From NCBI GenBank assembly GCA_020636215.1, contig JACJYG010000009.1:248001-312000 (forward strand): a stretch of 64,000 nt of DNA, read 5' to 3'. Below the pieces are notes generated by a model. It was not told the DNA's origin and searched no databases. It was given only the letters and a program-made list of their open reading frames with translations. This document shows, one piece after another, positions 49,536 to 57,797 of this stretch. This DNA comes from Lewinellaceae bacterium. Its GTDB lineage: Bacteria; Bacteroidota; Bacteroidia; Chitinophagales; Saprospiraceae. The position numbers and the translations under genes were made by a program. Within the stretch, counting starts at the first letter, position 1, and each line of letters starts with the position of its first letter.

Positions 49536-51026
49536 TTATTCCTTTTCCCAATCCATCGCCCGGCTTACTGCTTTTTGCCAACCCTTATAGAGTCGCATGC
49601 GCTCCGTTTCCAGCATAGAAGGAGAGAAAGCGGCATCGAGTTGCCATTTGGCAGTGAGGTCCTCTGGTTTCCAGAAGCCGGTGGCCAGGCCGGCCAGGTA
49701 AGCGGCGCCGAGGGCGGTCGTTTCGATGATCCTGGGGCGCTCCACCTGTGCGCCCAGGATATCCGCCTGGAACTGCATCAGGAGGTTGTTGGCGCAAGCG
49801 CCACCGTCCACCCGCAGCGTTTTCAGTGGTACGCCGGCATCCTTTTCCATAGCCTCCAGCACGTCCTTGGTTTGGTAGGCCAGTGATTCCAGAGTAGCCC
49901 GGATGATGTGCGCCTTGGAGGTGCCTCTGGTAAGGCCAAAGATAGCGCCCCGGGCGTACATATCCCAATAGGGTGCGCCCAGGCCGGCAAAAGCGGGCAC
50001 CACGTAGACCCCATCGGTATGTGGGACTTTCATGGCGTAGTATTCCGAATCTGGTGATTCGTCGATAATCTTGAGCCCATCGCGCAGCCATTGGACGGCA
50101 GCGCCGGCGATAAACACACTACCCTCCAGGGCGTATTGCGGGCCTCCATCGAGCCGGCAGGCAATTGTGGTGATCAGGCCCGATTTGGAGATCACTGCTT
50201 CCGTGCCGGTAGCCATCAGCATAAAACAGCCGGTGCCATAGGTGTTCTTTGCCATGCCTTTAACAAAGCAAGCTTGCCCGAACAAGGCCGCCTGCTGGTC
50301 GCCGGCGATCCCACCAATTGGAATGGGGCTGCCAAACAACGAGGCTTGTGTTTGTGCGTATACTTCGCTGGAATTACGAACTTCCGGCAGCATGCTCCTG
50401 GGGATGCCCAAAACGGACAGCAGGTGCGCATCCCATTCCAGTTTTTTGATATTAAAAAGCAGGGTGCGGGAGGCGTTGGTGTAATCAGTGAGAAAGGACT
50501 GGCCGCCAGTCAGTTTCCAGACCAGCCAGGTGTCGATGGTGCCAAAGCAGAGTTCTCCTTTATCTGCTTTTTCGCGGGCCCCGGCCACATTATCCAGGAT
50601 CCATTTCACTTTGGTGCCGGAGAAGTAAGCGTCGGCCAGCAGGCCGGTATTTTCGCGGATGTAGGGTTCCTCCCCTGCTGCTTTGAGTTGATCGCAGATA
50701 GAAGCGGTGCGGCGGTCCTGCCAGACGATGGCATTGTAGATGGGCTCTCCGGTGAGCCGATCCCACACCACAGTCGTTTCCCGCTGGTTGGTAATGCCGA
50801 TCGCAGCGGCCTGTTCCGGTTTTACGCCATTTTTATTCAGTACATCCTGAGCGACTTTCAATTGACTATTCCATATTTCATTGGGATCGTGTTCCACCCA
50901 TCCGGGCCGTGGGTAATATTGAGTAAACTCCTGTTGCTCAACGGCTTTGATGTTGCCATCCCGGTCAAAAAGAATGGCTCTGGAACTGGTAGTTCCCTGA
51001 TCGAGGGCGAGGACGAATTTTTCCAT
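49536..51026 (-). CDS. glpK: Glycerol kinase
   Basis: A 496-residue FGGY-family kinase that makes glycerol 3-phosphate from glycerol and ATP. Start at 51026 (MEKFVLALDQGTTSSRAILFDRDG), the canonical N-terminus; the frame from 51092 adds 22 residues. Signatures include 'YYPRPGWVEHDPNEIW', 'WQDRRTASICDQLK', 'GIAGDQQAALFGQACF' and 'KNTYGTGCFMLMATG'. The expected glpF or glpD partners are absent from the window. The 3' end borders the 8-bp word array, so no standard terminator is visible. Confidence 0.96.
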   Translation of the reverse strand: MEKFVLALDQGTTSSRAILFDRDGNIKAVEQQEFTQYYPRPGWVEHDPNEIWNSQLKVAQDVLNKNGVKPEQAAAIGITNQRETTVVWDRLTGEPIYNAIVWQDRRTASICDQLKAAGEEPYIRENTGLLADAYFSGTKVKWILDNVAGAREKADKGELCFGTIDTWLVWKLTGGQSFLTDYTNASRTLLFNIKKLEWDAHLLSVLGIPRSMLPEVRNSSEVYAQTQASLFGSPIPIGGIAGDQQAALFGQACFVKGMAKNTYGTGCFMLMATGTEAVISKSGLITTIACRLDGGPQYALEGSVFIAGAAVQWLRDGLKIIDESPDSEYYAMKVPHTDGVYVVPAFAGLGAPYWDMYARGAIFGLTRGTSKAHIIRATLESLAYQTKDVLEAMEKDAGVPLKTLRVDGGACANNLLMQFQADILGAQVERPRIIETTALGAAYLAGLATGFWKPEDLTAKWQLDAAFSPSMLETERMRLYKGWQKAVSRAMDWEKE

Positions 51027-51060
51027 ACACGATTTCTTGTTGCATTTTTTGGGCACGGAA

Positions 51061-51092
51061 CAAAAATAAATTCCGGCAAGTGGCTGAACCAA
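51061..51092 (-). promoter_or_regulatory. Candidate glpK promoter
   Basis: Minus-strand TTG (51092-51090), 21-bp spacer, TATTTTTG (51068-51061), 35 bp before the glpK start. A second exact -7 match (TATCTTTG, 51132-51125) lies further upstream, so two starts are possible. Confidence 0.4.
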
Positions 51093-51155
51093 CCCTGCTT
51101 CCGAAACATTTCAATAGAACATTTCAAAGATAAAAATTAAACTGAAAGCCAACGA

Positions 51156-52748
51156 ATGGAGATCCAACAGCTTACCTACGACCAAGTCCCTTATCTTTCC
51201 AAACGAGACCAGGCTTATGCTCTGGCAGTACCTGCACTCCGGCCTTTTTACAAATACGACGTGAATCTGGAGGCCTTTGCCCAGGTGATCCAGGATAAAA
51301 AGAAAAAAGCGATAAACCGCCAGGCCTTGATAGAAGTTTTGGCCGAACAGTATCAAGAGCTATCCCCCTCGGAGGCCACCCTGAAAAACATCCAGGCCCT
51401 TGGGCAGGACAATACTTTCACTGTCGTAACGGCCCATCAGCCAAGCTTGTTCACCGGCCCCCTCTACTACATTTACAAGGTGATCTCGGCCATTAACCTG
51501 GCTGAACAACTGCGGCGGCGTTATCCCACTCAGAATTTTGTTCCCGTTTTCATTACCGGCGGAGAGGACCACGACTTTGAAGAAGTCAATCACCTGCATC
51601 TGTTCGGTAAGACTATCAGTTGGCAGAATGCGGAAAGCGGCCCGGTGGGTATGATGAAAACGGATAGCCTGCAGCCGGTACTAGCGGAGGTAAAAGAGGT
51701 GCTAGGGGACTCAGAGCGCGCCGGGGAGCTCTACGAAATCCTAAAGGCCTCTGTTGAGCAGCATGCCCAATACTCCGGCGCCGCCCGTCATCTGGCCAAT
51801 GAATTATTCAAAGCTTATGGCCTGGTAATCATTGACATGAACCACCGGCGCTTCAAGCAATTGTTTATACCCTATATCAAGGAAGAGATACTGGAACAGC
51901 CATCCAAGGCGCTGGTCGAAAAAGCCCAGTCGGAATTGGAGAAAGCCGGCTTTTCCGGCCAGGCTTATCCCCGAGAGATCAACTTTTTCTACCTGCAGCC
52001 CGGCCAACGGGAACGCATTGTGGAGGAAGCCGGACGGTTTAGGGTGTTAAATACGGAGCTTTCCTTCTCCCGGGAAGAATTGCTGCAGGAAATTGAACAG
52101 CATCCCGAGCGCTTCAGCCCTAATGTGGTGATGCGCCCAATCTTCCAGGAGGCTATTCTGCCCAATCTGGCTTATATCGGAGGAGGTGGAGAACTAGCCT
52201 ACTGGCTGGAACGCAAAAGCCAGTTCGAACACTTCGGCCTTAATTTCCCTATGCTGGTGCGTCGAAACTCGGTGTTATTCATTGACGGAGGAAACGCCAA
52301 ACGCCTGGAAAAGCTAAACCTCAGCGTTGCCGATATTTTCCGGGATATCGAGGAATTGGTAAAGGCCTACGTACATGAAAACACGGAGAATGAGATTAGC
52401 CTGGCCGAAGAGAAAGTACAACTGGAGGCCATCTTTAAACAAGTGGAGCGAAAAGCCGGAGAAGTAGACCCCACCCTGGTCAAAGCCTTCGCCGCCGAAG
52501 GCGCCCGGCAGATGAACAGCCTGCAGCAACTGGAGACAAAGCTGATGCGGGCGGAGAAGCAACGCCACGACACGGCCATCAATCAGATGCGGGCTCTGAA
52601 AGAAAAGCTCTTCCCCGGAAATGGCCTACAGGAGCGCTACGATAATTTCATGGGCTTTTATCTGAAGTATGGAAGGGGCTTTTTCGAGGTATTGAAGGAG
52701 AATCTTGATCCGATGGAGAGTACGTTTACGGTGGTGGTGGATCGGTGA
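51156..52748 (+). CDS. bshC: Bacillithiol biosynthesis cysteine-adding enzyme BshC
   Basis: A 530-residue enzyme proposed to add cysteine to glucosaminyl-malate in the last step of bacillithiol synthesis. Conserved blocks are 'TVVTAHQPSLFTGPLYYIYKVISAINLAEQL', 'FVPVFITGGEDHDFEEVNHLHLFGK' (His/Asp-rich, in the Rossmann-like active site), 'PNVVMRPIFQEAILPNLAYIGGGGELAYWLERK', and a C-terminal coiled-coil dimer region (about 395-480). It is divergent from glpK. bshA and bshB are outside the window. Confidence 0.93.
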   Translation: MEIQQLTYDQVPYLSKRDQAYALAVPALRPFYKYDVNLEAFAQVIQDKKKKAINRQALIEVLAEQYQELSPSEATLKNIQALGQDNTFTVVTAHQPSLFTGPLYYIYKVISAINLAEQLRRRYPTQNFVPVFITGGEDHDFEEVNHLHLFGKTISWQNAESGPVGMMKTDSLQPVLAEVKEVLGDSERAGELYEILKASVEQHAQYSGAARHLANELFKAYGLVIIDMNHRRFKQLFIPYIKEEILEQPSKALVEKAQSELEKAGFSGQAYPREINFFYLQPGQRERIVEEAGRFRVLNTELSFSREELLQEIEQHPERFSPNVVMRPIFQEAILPNLAYIGGGGELAYWLERKSQFEHFGLNFPMLVRRNSVLFIDGGNAKRLEKLNLSVADIFRDIEELVKAYVHENTENEISLAEEKVQLEAIFKQVERKAGEVDPTLVKAFAAEGARQMNSLQQLETKLMRAEKQRHDTAINQMRALKEKLFPGNGLQERYDNFMGFYLKYGRGFFEVLKENLDPMESTFTVVVDR

Positions 52749-52877
52749 CCTCGGCGGACTAGATACAGTTTAGCCCCATACTCCTCTCCTCTCCGGACGG
52801 GATCGATACGCCGCCCCACGGGCAGTCAGAGTCTAAAGAATGCATTTCTAATCGCCTGTCTGGAGATCGGCGGAACG

Positions 52878-53201
52878 TCATTTGTAGTCTTCCCTTGACG
52901 GCTGGAACACATCGATCACATAACAATCCGTCAGGGCGAGGGCGGCGTGCGGGGTGTTGGAAGGGATGGTAACGGACATACCCGGCCTGCAAATCCGGGT
53001 TTCCCCGCCTACCGTCATTTGCAGTTCCCCCAGGATAACATTGGTCACCTGTTCCTGTACGTGGTGATGCTGGGGCAGCACACTCCCCTTTGTAATGCGG
53101 ACATGGCCGATAGTAAGCGTATTCGTATGGATAAAACGAGCGGTGAAGCCAGGCAGGATCTCTTTTTCCGGCATGTCCTCAAGGTTCAGGAATTTATGCA
53201 T
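52878..53201 (-). CDS. Cupin-domain protein
   Basis: A 107-residue single-domain cupin. Motif 1 is 'GSVLPQHHHVQEQVTNVILGELQMTVGG' (two of the His ligands and the Glu/Gln region), and motif 2 is 'MSVTIPSNTPHAAL'. It likely binds a metal in the cytoplasm; the substrate is unknown. It starts 9 bp after accD on the same strand and is probably cotranscribed. About 130 bp between its stop and bshC hold no gene. Confidence 0.85.
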   Translation of the reverse strand: MHKFLNLEDMPEKEILPGFTARFIHTNTLTIGHVRITKGSVLPQHHHVQEQVTNVILGELQMTVGGETRICRPGMSVTIPSNTPHAALALTDCYVIDVFQPSREDYK

Positions 53202-53210
53202 GACAGGGGC

Positions 53211-54056
53211 TCAATTAGCATCGAAGAAATAGAGCAGGTCGGAAATAGTTTCCTTCAGGTCTTTGCGGTCAACAATGAAATCCAGGAAGCCGTGTTCCAG
53301 AAGGAATTCAGCCGTTTGGAAGCCTTCGGGCAGGTCACGCTTGATCGTTTCCTTGATAACCCGGGGCCCGGCAAATCCGATAAGCGATTCCGGTTCGGCG
53401 AAATTAATGTCCCCCAACATTGCAAAAGAGGCGGTAACTCCACCGGTAGTGGGATCGGTCAGAAAAGCGAAATAAGGGATGCCGGCTTTAGCCAGTTGAG
53501 ATAATTTTGCAGAAGTTTTCGCCATTTGCATGAGCGAAAAAGCCGATTCCATCATACGGGCGCCTCCGGATTTAGAGATCACCATAAGCGGCGTACGGGT
53601 TTCGAGGCAATGGTCAATAGCGCGGGCAATCTTTTCACCGACTACTGACCCCATAGATCCTCCGATGAATTTGAAATCCATGGCGGCAATGACCAGAGGC
53701 CGGCGGTTGACTTTTCCTTTAGCGACACTGATCGCGTCATCGAGGCCTGTTTTTTTCCAGGCCTCTTCCAGGCGTTCGGTGTACGGCTTGAGATCGGTAA
53801 ATTCCAGGAAATCTTTGGAAATCAGTTCCTCGAACAGCTCCTCGTAATTGCCGTCGAAGAGGAGGTCGAAGTAATCGTAGGAGCCAATTCGGACGTGGTA
53901 GTTACAATGCGGGCATTTGTAGAAATTCTCCTTGAGCTCCTTCATCGTCGAAGTTTCCTTGCAGTTGTTGCACTGGTACCACAACCCTTCAGGAGCTTCT
54001 TTCTTGTTTCTGGTCGCCGTTTGGATACCGTCCTTTAATCGTTTGAACCAACCCAT
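53211..54056 (-). CDS. accD: Acetyl-CoA carboxylase carboxyltransferase subunit beta
   Basis: A 281-residue subunit that transfers CO2 from biotin to acetyl-CoA, the first committed step in fatty-acid synthesis. The N-terminal four-cysteine zinc finger is 'WYQCNNCKETSTMKELKENFYKCPHCNYH' (in two Cys pairs), and the crotonase-fold core has 'SGGARMMESAFSLMQMAKTSAKL' and 'PTTGGVTASFAMLGDINFAEPESLIGFAGPRVI'. It leads a two-gene unit with the cupin gene. accA is elsewhere. Confidence 0.96.
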   Translation of the reverse strand: MGWFKRLKDGIQTATRNKKEAPEGLWYQCNNCKETSTMKELKENFYKCPHCNYHVRIGSYDYFDLLFDGNYEELFEELISKDFLEFTDLKPYTERLEEAWKKTGLDDAISVAKGKVNRRPLVIAAMDFKFIGGSMGSVVGEKIARAIDHCLETRTPLMVISKSGGARMMESAFSLMQMAKTSAKLSQLAKAGIPYFAFLTDPTTGGVTASFAMLGDINFAEPESLIGFAGPRVIKETIKRDLPEGFQTAEFLLEHGFLDFIVDRKDLKETISDLLYFFDAN

Positions 54057-54360
54057 AAAGTCCTTTTTTTCTAACTAACACCCAATAAACCGGGCGCCCG
54101 GGGTTCTTTGCACCAGCCGGCTTTTCTTAGCCGGATCTGAAATGCAAGGGTCAAAAATAAGGCTCCCCCCGGTGAATTTACAAAAAAGCGGACAATAATT
54201 TCATCGGGCTGCGCCTCGGAGCCTTGAGCGGTGCGGCCAACAAGGGTTTGAGCTGTTATTTAGCATCTTCCGGAGGAACGACTGAAACCGGTACTTGTAA
54301 AAATTTTACATAGCTTACTATATTTTCTCTATTTTGGGGGCTCGCAAATTCAAAGCATCC
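54057..54360. other. 304-bp divergent intergenic region, accD / dicarboxylate symporter
   Basis: No gene or RNA recognised. It holds the accD promoter candidate (listed separately), a short hairpin (AGCCGG/CCGGCT type, about 54115-54135), and, before the symporter start, an AT-rich stretch at about 54320-54337 that resembles but does not exactly match TAnnTTTG. Confidence 0.5.
54152..54184 (-). promoter_or_regulatory. Candidate accD promoter
   Basis: Minus-strand TTTG (54184-54181), 21-bp spacer, TATTTTTG (54159-54152): both boxes match the Bacteroidota consensus. It lies 96 bp before the accD start. Confidence 0.55.
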
Positions 54361-55782
54361 ATGAAGAAACTGCCACTACACTGGAAGATCATCATAGGAT
54401 TGGTTATTGGCATCATATACTCTTTTGTATCGAGTTCTCTGGGCTGGAATAAATTCACCCAGGATTGGATCGACCCATTTGGCACTATTTTCATCCGATT
54501 GCTGAAGTTCATCGCCGTGCCTCTTGTCCTCTTTTCGATCATTGGAGGCGTATCTGCACTTCCCGACCCTTCCAAACTTGGCCGCATGGGCGTCAAAACC
54601 CTGCTGGCATACCTGATAACTACGGTAGCCGCCGTATCGATTGGCCTGTTGCTGGTCAACACCCTTAAACCCGGGGCTTACATCGACCAGGGGCAGCGGG
54701 TCAAAAACCGGTTAAAATATGAACTATGGGCACATGCCACTCCGGGCGGAGAGATCCTGGATAACAAAGACTTCCTCGCCAAACCTGAATACGCCGGGCT
54801 GGTAGCTGCGGCGAAGGAAGCCATGGCCACCGAAGAAGGCAACCGGGCCGTAGAAGAACGGGTGAAAGCCGCCGAAGTATTAAAAAGCTCGGGGCCGCTA
54901 CAATTTTTTGTGGATTTCGTTCCCGACAATATCTTCGCAGCACTCACCGATAGCGGGCGCATGCTGCAGATCATCTTCTTCGGTATCTTCTTTGGCATTA
55001 TGCTGTTATTGATCCCAGCTGCCGCCGCCCGGCCGGTTATTGAGGTCGTCAATGGCGTCAACGAGGTTTTTTTGAAAATGGTCGAGGTTGTCATGCAGGC
55101 TGCACCGTTCTTCGTATTTGCCCTCATGGCCGGCGTGATTTCCAAAATGGCGGATAGCCCGGCCGAAGTCCTCGAAATCTTTAAAGGCCTGCTCAGTTAT
55201 TCCCTGGTAGTATTATTGGGGCTTTTCATCATGATCTTCCTCTTTTATCCCGGACTGATCTCTCTCCTGGTGCGCGGCCTTTCCTACGGAGATTTTTTCC
55301 GCCGCATCAGCCCGGCGCAGTTCCTGGCCTTTTCGACAAGTTCCAGTGCTGCAACATTGCCGGTAACGATGGAATGTGTGCGCGACAATCTGGGCGTATC
55401 CCAAACCGTAACCAACTTCGTGCTGCCCATCGGGGCCACGGTCAATATGGATGGAACGAGCTTATACCAGGCCGTGGCCGTGGTGTTTCTGGCTCAAATG
55501 CATCTGGTGGACCTGACTCTGGGACAACAGCTGACCATTGTGCTGACGGCCACGCTGGCCTCTATCGGTTCCGCAGCCGTACCCAGCGCTGGACTGGTCA
55601 TGATGATCATTGTCCTGCAGTCTGTAGGGCTGAACCCGGCCTGGATTGCAATTATTTTTCCCGTGGACCGAATCCTTGATATGTGCCGCACCGTAGTAAA
55701 TGTAACGGGCGATGCGACGGTCAGCAGCCTCATTGCGCAATCGGAGGGAGAACTTAATGTAAATATCCAACAGCAATTATAG
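54361..55782 (+). CDS. Dicarboxylate/amino acid:cation symporter (DAACS, GltP/DctA family)
   Basis: A 473-residue inner-membrane transporter for C4-dicarboxylates or glutamate/aspartate with Na+ or H+. Start at 54361 (MKKLPLHWKIIIG); a TTG nine codons earlier is less likely. Hallmarks are the HP1 serine-rich loop 'FLAFSTSSSAATLPVTMECV', the 'NFVLPIGATVNMDGTSLYQAVAVVFLAQ' TM7 motif and the HP2 'TLASIGSAAVPSAGLVMMI', then 'DRILDMCRTVVNVTGDA' with the substrate-binding residues. An insert of about 80 residues between TM3 and TM4 (NRLKYELWAHATPGGE onward) is longer than in GltPh. Confidence 0.93.
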   Translation: MKKLPLHWKIIIGLVIGIIYSFVSSSLGWNKFTQDWIDPFGTIFIRLLKFIAVPLVLFSIIGGVSALPDPSKLGRMGVKTLLAYLITTVAAVSIGLLLVNTLKPGAYIDQGQRVKNRLKYELWAHATPGGEILDNKDFLAKPEYAGLVAAAKEAMATEEGNRAVEERVKAAEVLKSSGPLQFFVDFVPDNIFAALTDSGRMLQIIFFGIFFGIMLLLIPAAAARPVIEVVNGVNEVFLKMVEVVMQAAPFFVFALMAGVISKMADSPAEVLEIFKGLLSYSLVVLLGLFIMIFLFYPGLISLLVRGLSYGDFFRRISPAQFLAFSTSSSAATLPVTMECVRDNLGVSQTVTNFVLPIGATVNMDGTSLYQAVAVVFLAQMHLVDLTLGQQLTIVLTATLASIGSAAVPSAGLVMMIIVLQSVGLNPAWIAIIFPVDRILDMCRTVVNVTGDATVSSLIAQSEGELNVNIQQQL

Positions 55783-55799
55783 CCAAAAAACATCATTCC

Positions 55800-56336
55800 A
55801 TGAATGACAAGCCAATCCTCGGTATCGGTTCCCGCGTCCGCCATCCCGCCTATGGCGATGGTGTGGTGATCCGGCTGCACAAAGCAGCCTACGATGTTTG
55901 TTTCTTTTTATATGGCATCAAACAGGTAGGCAAAGAGTACGAAAAGTGGGAAATTATAGATGCAGTGCCCCCCGAAGAAACAATTTCTTTCTCCGAAGCA
56001 GAAAAGTCGTTGATCAAAATCCTGCGCGCCTTCTCGGATATTACCGAGGAAGTGCCTTTAGGCGAACGTTGGCTGGGCGGCACCATGATCCTCAAACCTG
56101 AGGATGAAAGCCTGAAATCAAAAGAAATTCCCCTGGAAAGCTTTTTCCATAAAATCGTCATGTTGCGCGATCGGCTTCGGGTGCTGGAACAACGGATCAA
56201 CAGCAACGACAAACTTGATGATGAAGAAAAGATCAACCTGCAACAGTATGTAACCCGCATTTACGGAACCCTGACGACTTTCAACGTCCTTTTCAAAAAC
56301 AAGGAAGACTATTTCGTTGGAGAAAAAAGCCGATAG
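55800..56336 (+). CDS. Conserved protein of unknown function with KOW/Tudor-like N-terminus
   Basis: A 178-residue cytoplasmic protein. The first 50 residues (GIGSRVRHPAYGDGVVIRLHKAAYDVCFF) resemble the small SH3/Tudor barrel found at the C-terminus of UvrD/PcrA and in CarD-type RNA polymerase binders. The rest is helical, with a predicted coiled coil (LRDRLRVLEQRINSNDKLDDEEKINLQQYVTRIYG in part). It starts 18 bp after the symporter gene. I believe similar stand-alone proteins occur across Bacteroidota, but I cannot name a function; nucleic acid or polymerase binding is a guess from the barrel. Confidence 0.7.
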   Translation: MNDKPILGIGSRVRHPAYGDGVVIRLHKAAYDVCFFLYGIKQVGKEYEKWEIIDAVPPEETISFSEAEKSLIKILRAFSDITEEVPLGERWLGGTMILKPEDESLKSKEIPLESFFHKIVMLRDRLRVLEQRINSNDKLDDEEKINLQQYVTRIYGTLTTFNVLFKNKEDYFVGEKSR

Positions 56337-56356
56337 AATAATACGGAGCTGTGACA

Positions 56357-56380
56357 AACCTTAAAAGCAGATTTAAGGTT
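56357..56380 (+). terminator. Possible weak terminator hairpin
   Basis: AACCTTAAA (56357-56365) pairs with TTTAAGGTT (56372-56380), a 9-bp perfect stem with a 6-nt loop, 20 bp after the preceding stop. It lacks a proper T-run, so termination would be weak. Confidence 0.35.
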
Positions 56381-56423
56381 CTTACAATGAATCTTTTCGC
56401 GATTTTTTCAGTAAAACAAATTC

Positions 56424-57773
56424 ATGAATCGGCAATTCGGGAAATTACTGTTACCATTGGCCTTTACATTGCTGGCCGTATCAGGCATCAGCGGCTGCCT
56501 TGAGGTAGACAACCCTTTTACCGGCCTGCCGCCCGGCCCATGGAGAGCCGTTCTCGACCTGTCTCCTCAACCGATTGCTTCTAATCCGCAGGGAAAGCCG
56601 CTGCCAGACAACGGCAACTTTGGCTTTCAGGAAGTAACAGAAGGAGAACTACCGTTCAACTTCGAGATAAAATACGAAAATGAAAAAGATTATTACATCG
56701 AGATCACCAATGGAGCGGAACACATCCGGGTAGATGATATTTTCGTTGGGCGGGATCGTTCCACTGCCAAAGACACCGTTGTCATCTCCTTCCCGGTCTA
56801 TGATTCATACATCCGAGCTATTTTTGAGGAAGGCGTAATGGAAGGGGAATGGGTCCTCAACAACAAACCAGATTACCGCGTCCACTTCGTCGCCCGGCAT
56901 GGCCAGAACCATCGGTTTACAACTTTGCGCAAACCTCCTGTGATGGACCTAAGTGGAAGATGGGAAGCCACATTCGGGATCGGCTCTGAAGAGGAATATA
57001 AGGCTATTGCTGAATTCCAGCAGCAGGGCAACCATCTTTTGGGGACCTTCCTGACAGAAACCGGCGACTATCGGTATCTGGAGGGCACCGTACAAGCCAA
57101 CAAGCTCTATTTGTCCACATTTGACGGAGCACATGCCTTTCTTTTTGAAGGTAAAATACAGGAAGACGGTACGCTGATCGGCTCTTTCCAATCCGGCAAG
57201 CATTACAAAACCCTATGGGAGGCCCGTCGCAATCCGGATTTCCAATTGCGAAACGCCTATGAAGTGACTTATCTCCGGGAAGGATATGACAAGCTTCAGT
57301 TTGCATTCGAAAATACGGAGGGGCAGCTCGTTTCACTTGAAAGCCCGCCATACAAAGACAAAGTAGTTCTTGTGCAGATCATGGGAACCTGGTGTCCGAA
57401 TTGCCGGGACGAGACGGAGTTCCTTAAAGATTACCTGAAACAACATCCCGGCCAGGAAATAGAAGTTCTTGCCCTGGCGTTTGAACGGTATCAAAACCCG
57501 GATAAAGCCAAAAGGGCCATTAAAACGTTTAAAGAAAAGATGGAAGTCCCTTACGAGATATTGTATGCGGGGATTGCCGGCCAAGAAGAAGCCTCCAAAG
57601 CCCTGCCCATGCTCAATGCTATCATATCCTATCCCACCCTGGTGTTCATCGGCCGCGACGGCAAGGTCAAAAAGATACATACCGGTTTCACCGGCCCGGC
57701 CACCAGCGAATTTGAGACTTTTAAGCAGGAATTTGAAACATATGTCAACCAGCTTCTTAACGAGAAACAGTAA
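56424..57773 (+). CDS. Lipoprotein with C-terminal TlpA-like thioredoxin domain
   Basis: A 449-residue lipoprotein (signal peptide with lipobox 'VSGISGC', Cys25). Residues 30-290 are beta-rich and lipocalin-like, with 'DLSGRWEATFGIGSEEEYKAIAEFQQQGNHLLGTFL' (in two strands) and 'GEWVLNNKPDYRVHFVA'. Residues 300-449 form a thioredoxin-fold domain with the active site 'MGTWCPNCRDETEFLKDYL' (CPNC). This architecture fits periplasmic thiol-disulfide exchange tied to the envelope, like other TlpA/AhpC-TSA lipoproteins in Bacteroidota. It ends 24 bp before the TIR-TPR-SDR gene and may be cotranscribed with it. Confidence 0.85.
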   Translation: MNRQFGKLLLPLAFTLLAVSGISGCLEVDNPFTGLPPGPWRAVLDLSPQPIASNPQGKPLPDNGNFGFQEVTEGELPFNFEIKYENEKDYYIEITNGAEHIRVDDIFVGRDRSTAKDTVVISFPVYDSYIRAIFEEGVMEGEWVLNNKPDYRVHFVARHGQNHRFTTLRKPPVMDLSGRWEATFGIGSEEEYKAIAEFQQQGNHLLGTFLTETGDYRYLEGTVQANKLYLSTFDGAHAFLFEGKIQEDGTLIGSFQSGKHYKTLWEARRNPDFQLRNAYEVTYLREGYDKLQFAFENTEGQLVSLESPPYKDKVVLVQIMGTWCPNCRDETEFLKDYLKQHPGQEIEVLALAFERYQNPDKAKRAIKTFKEKMEVPYEILYAGIAGQEEASKALPMLNAIISYPTLVFIGRDGKVKKIHTGFTGPATSEFETFKQEFETYVNQLLNEKQ

Positions 57774-57797
57774 AACCAAAAATCAACTTGAAAAATT

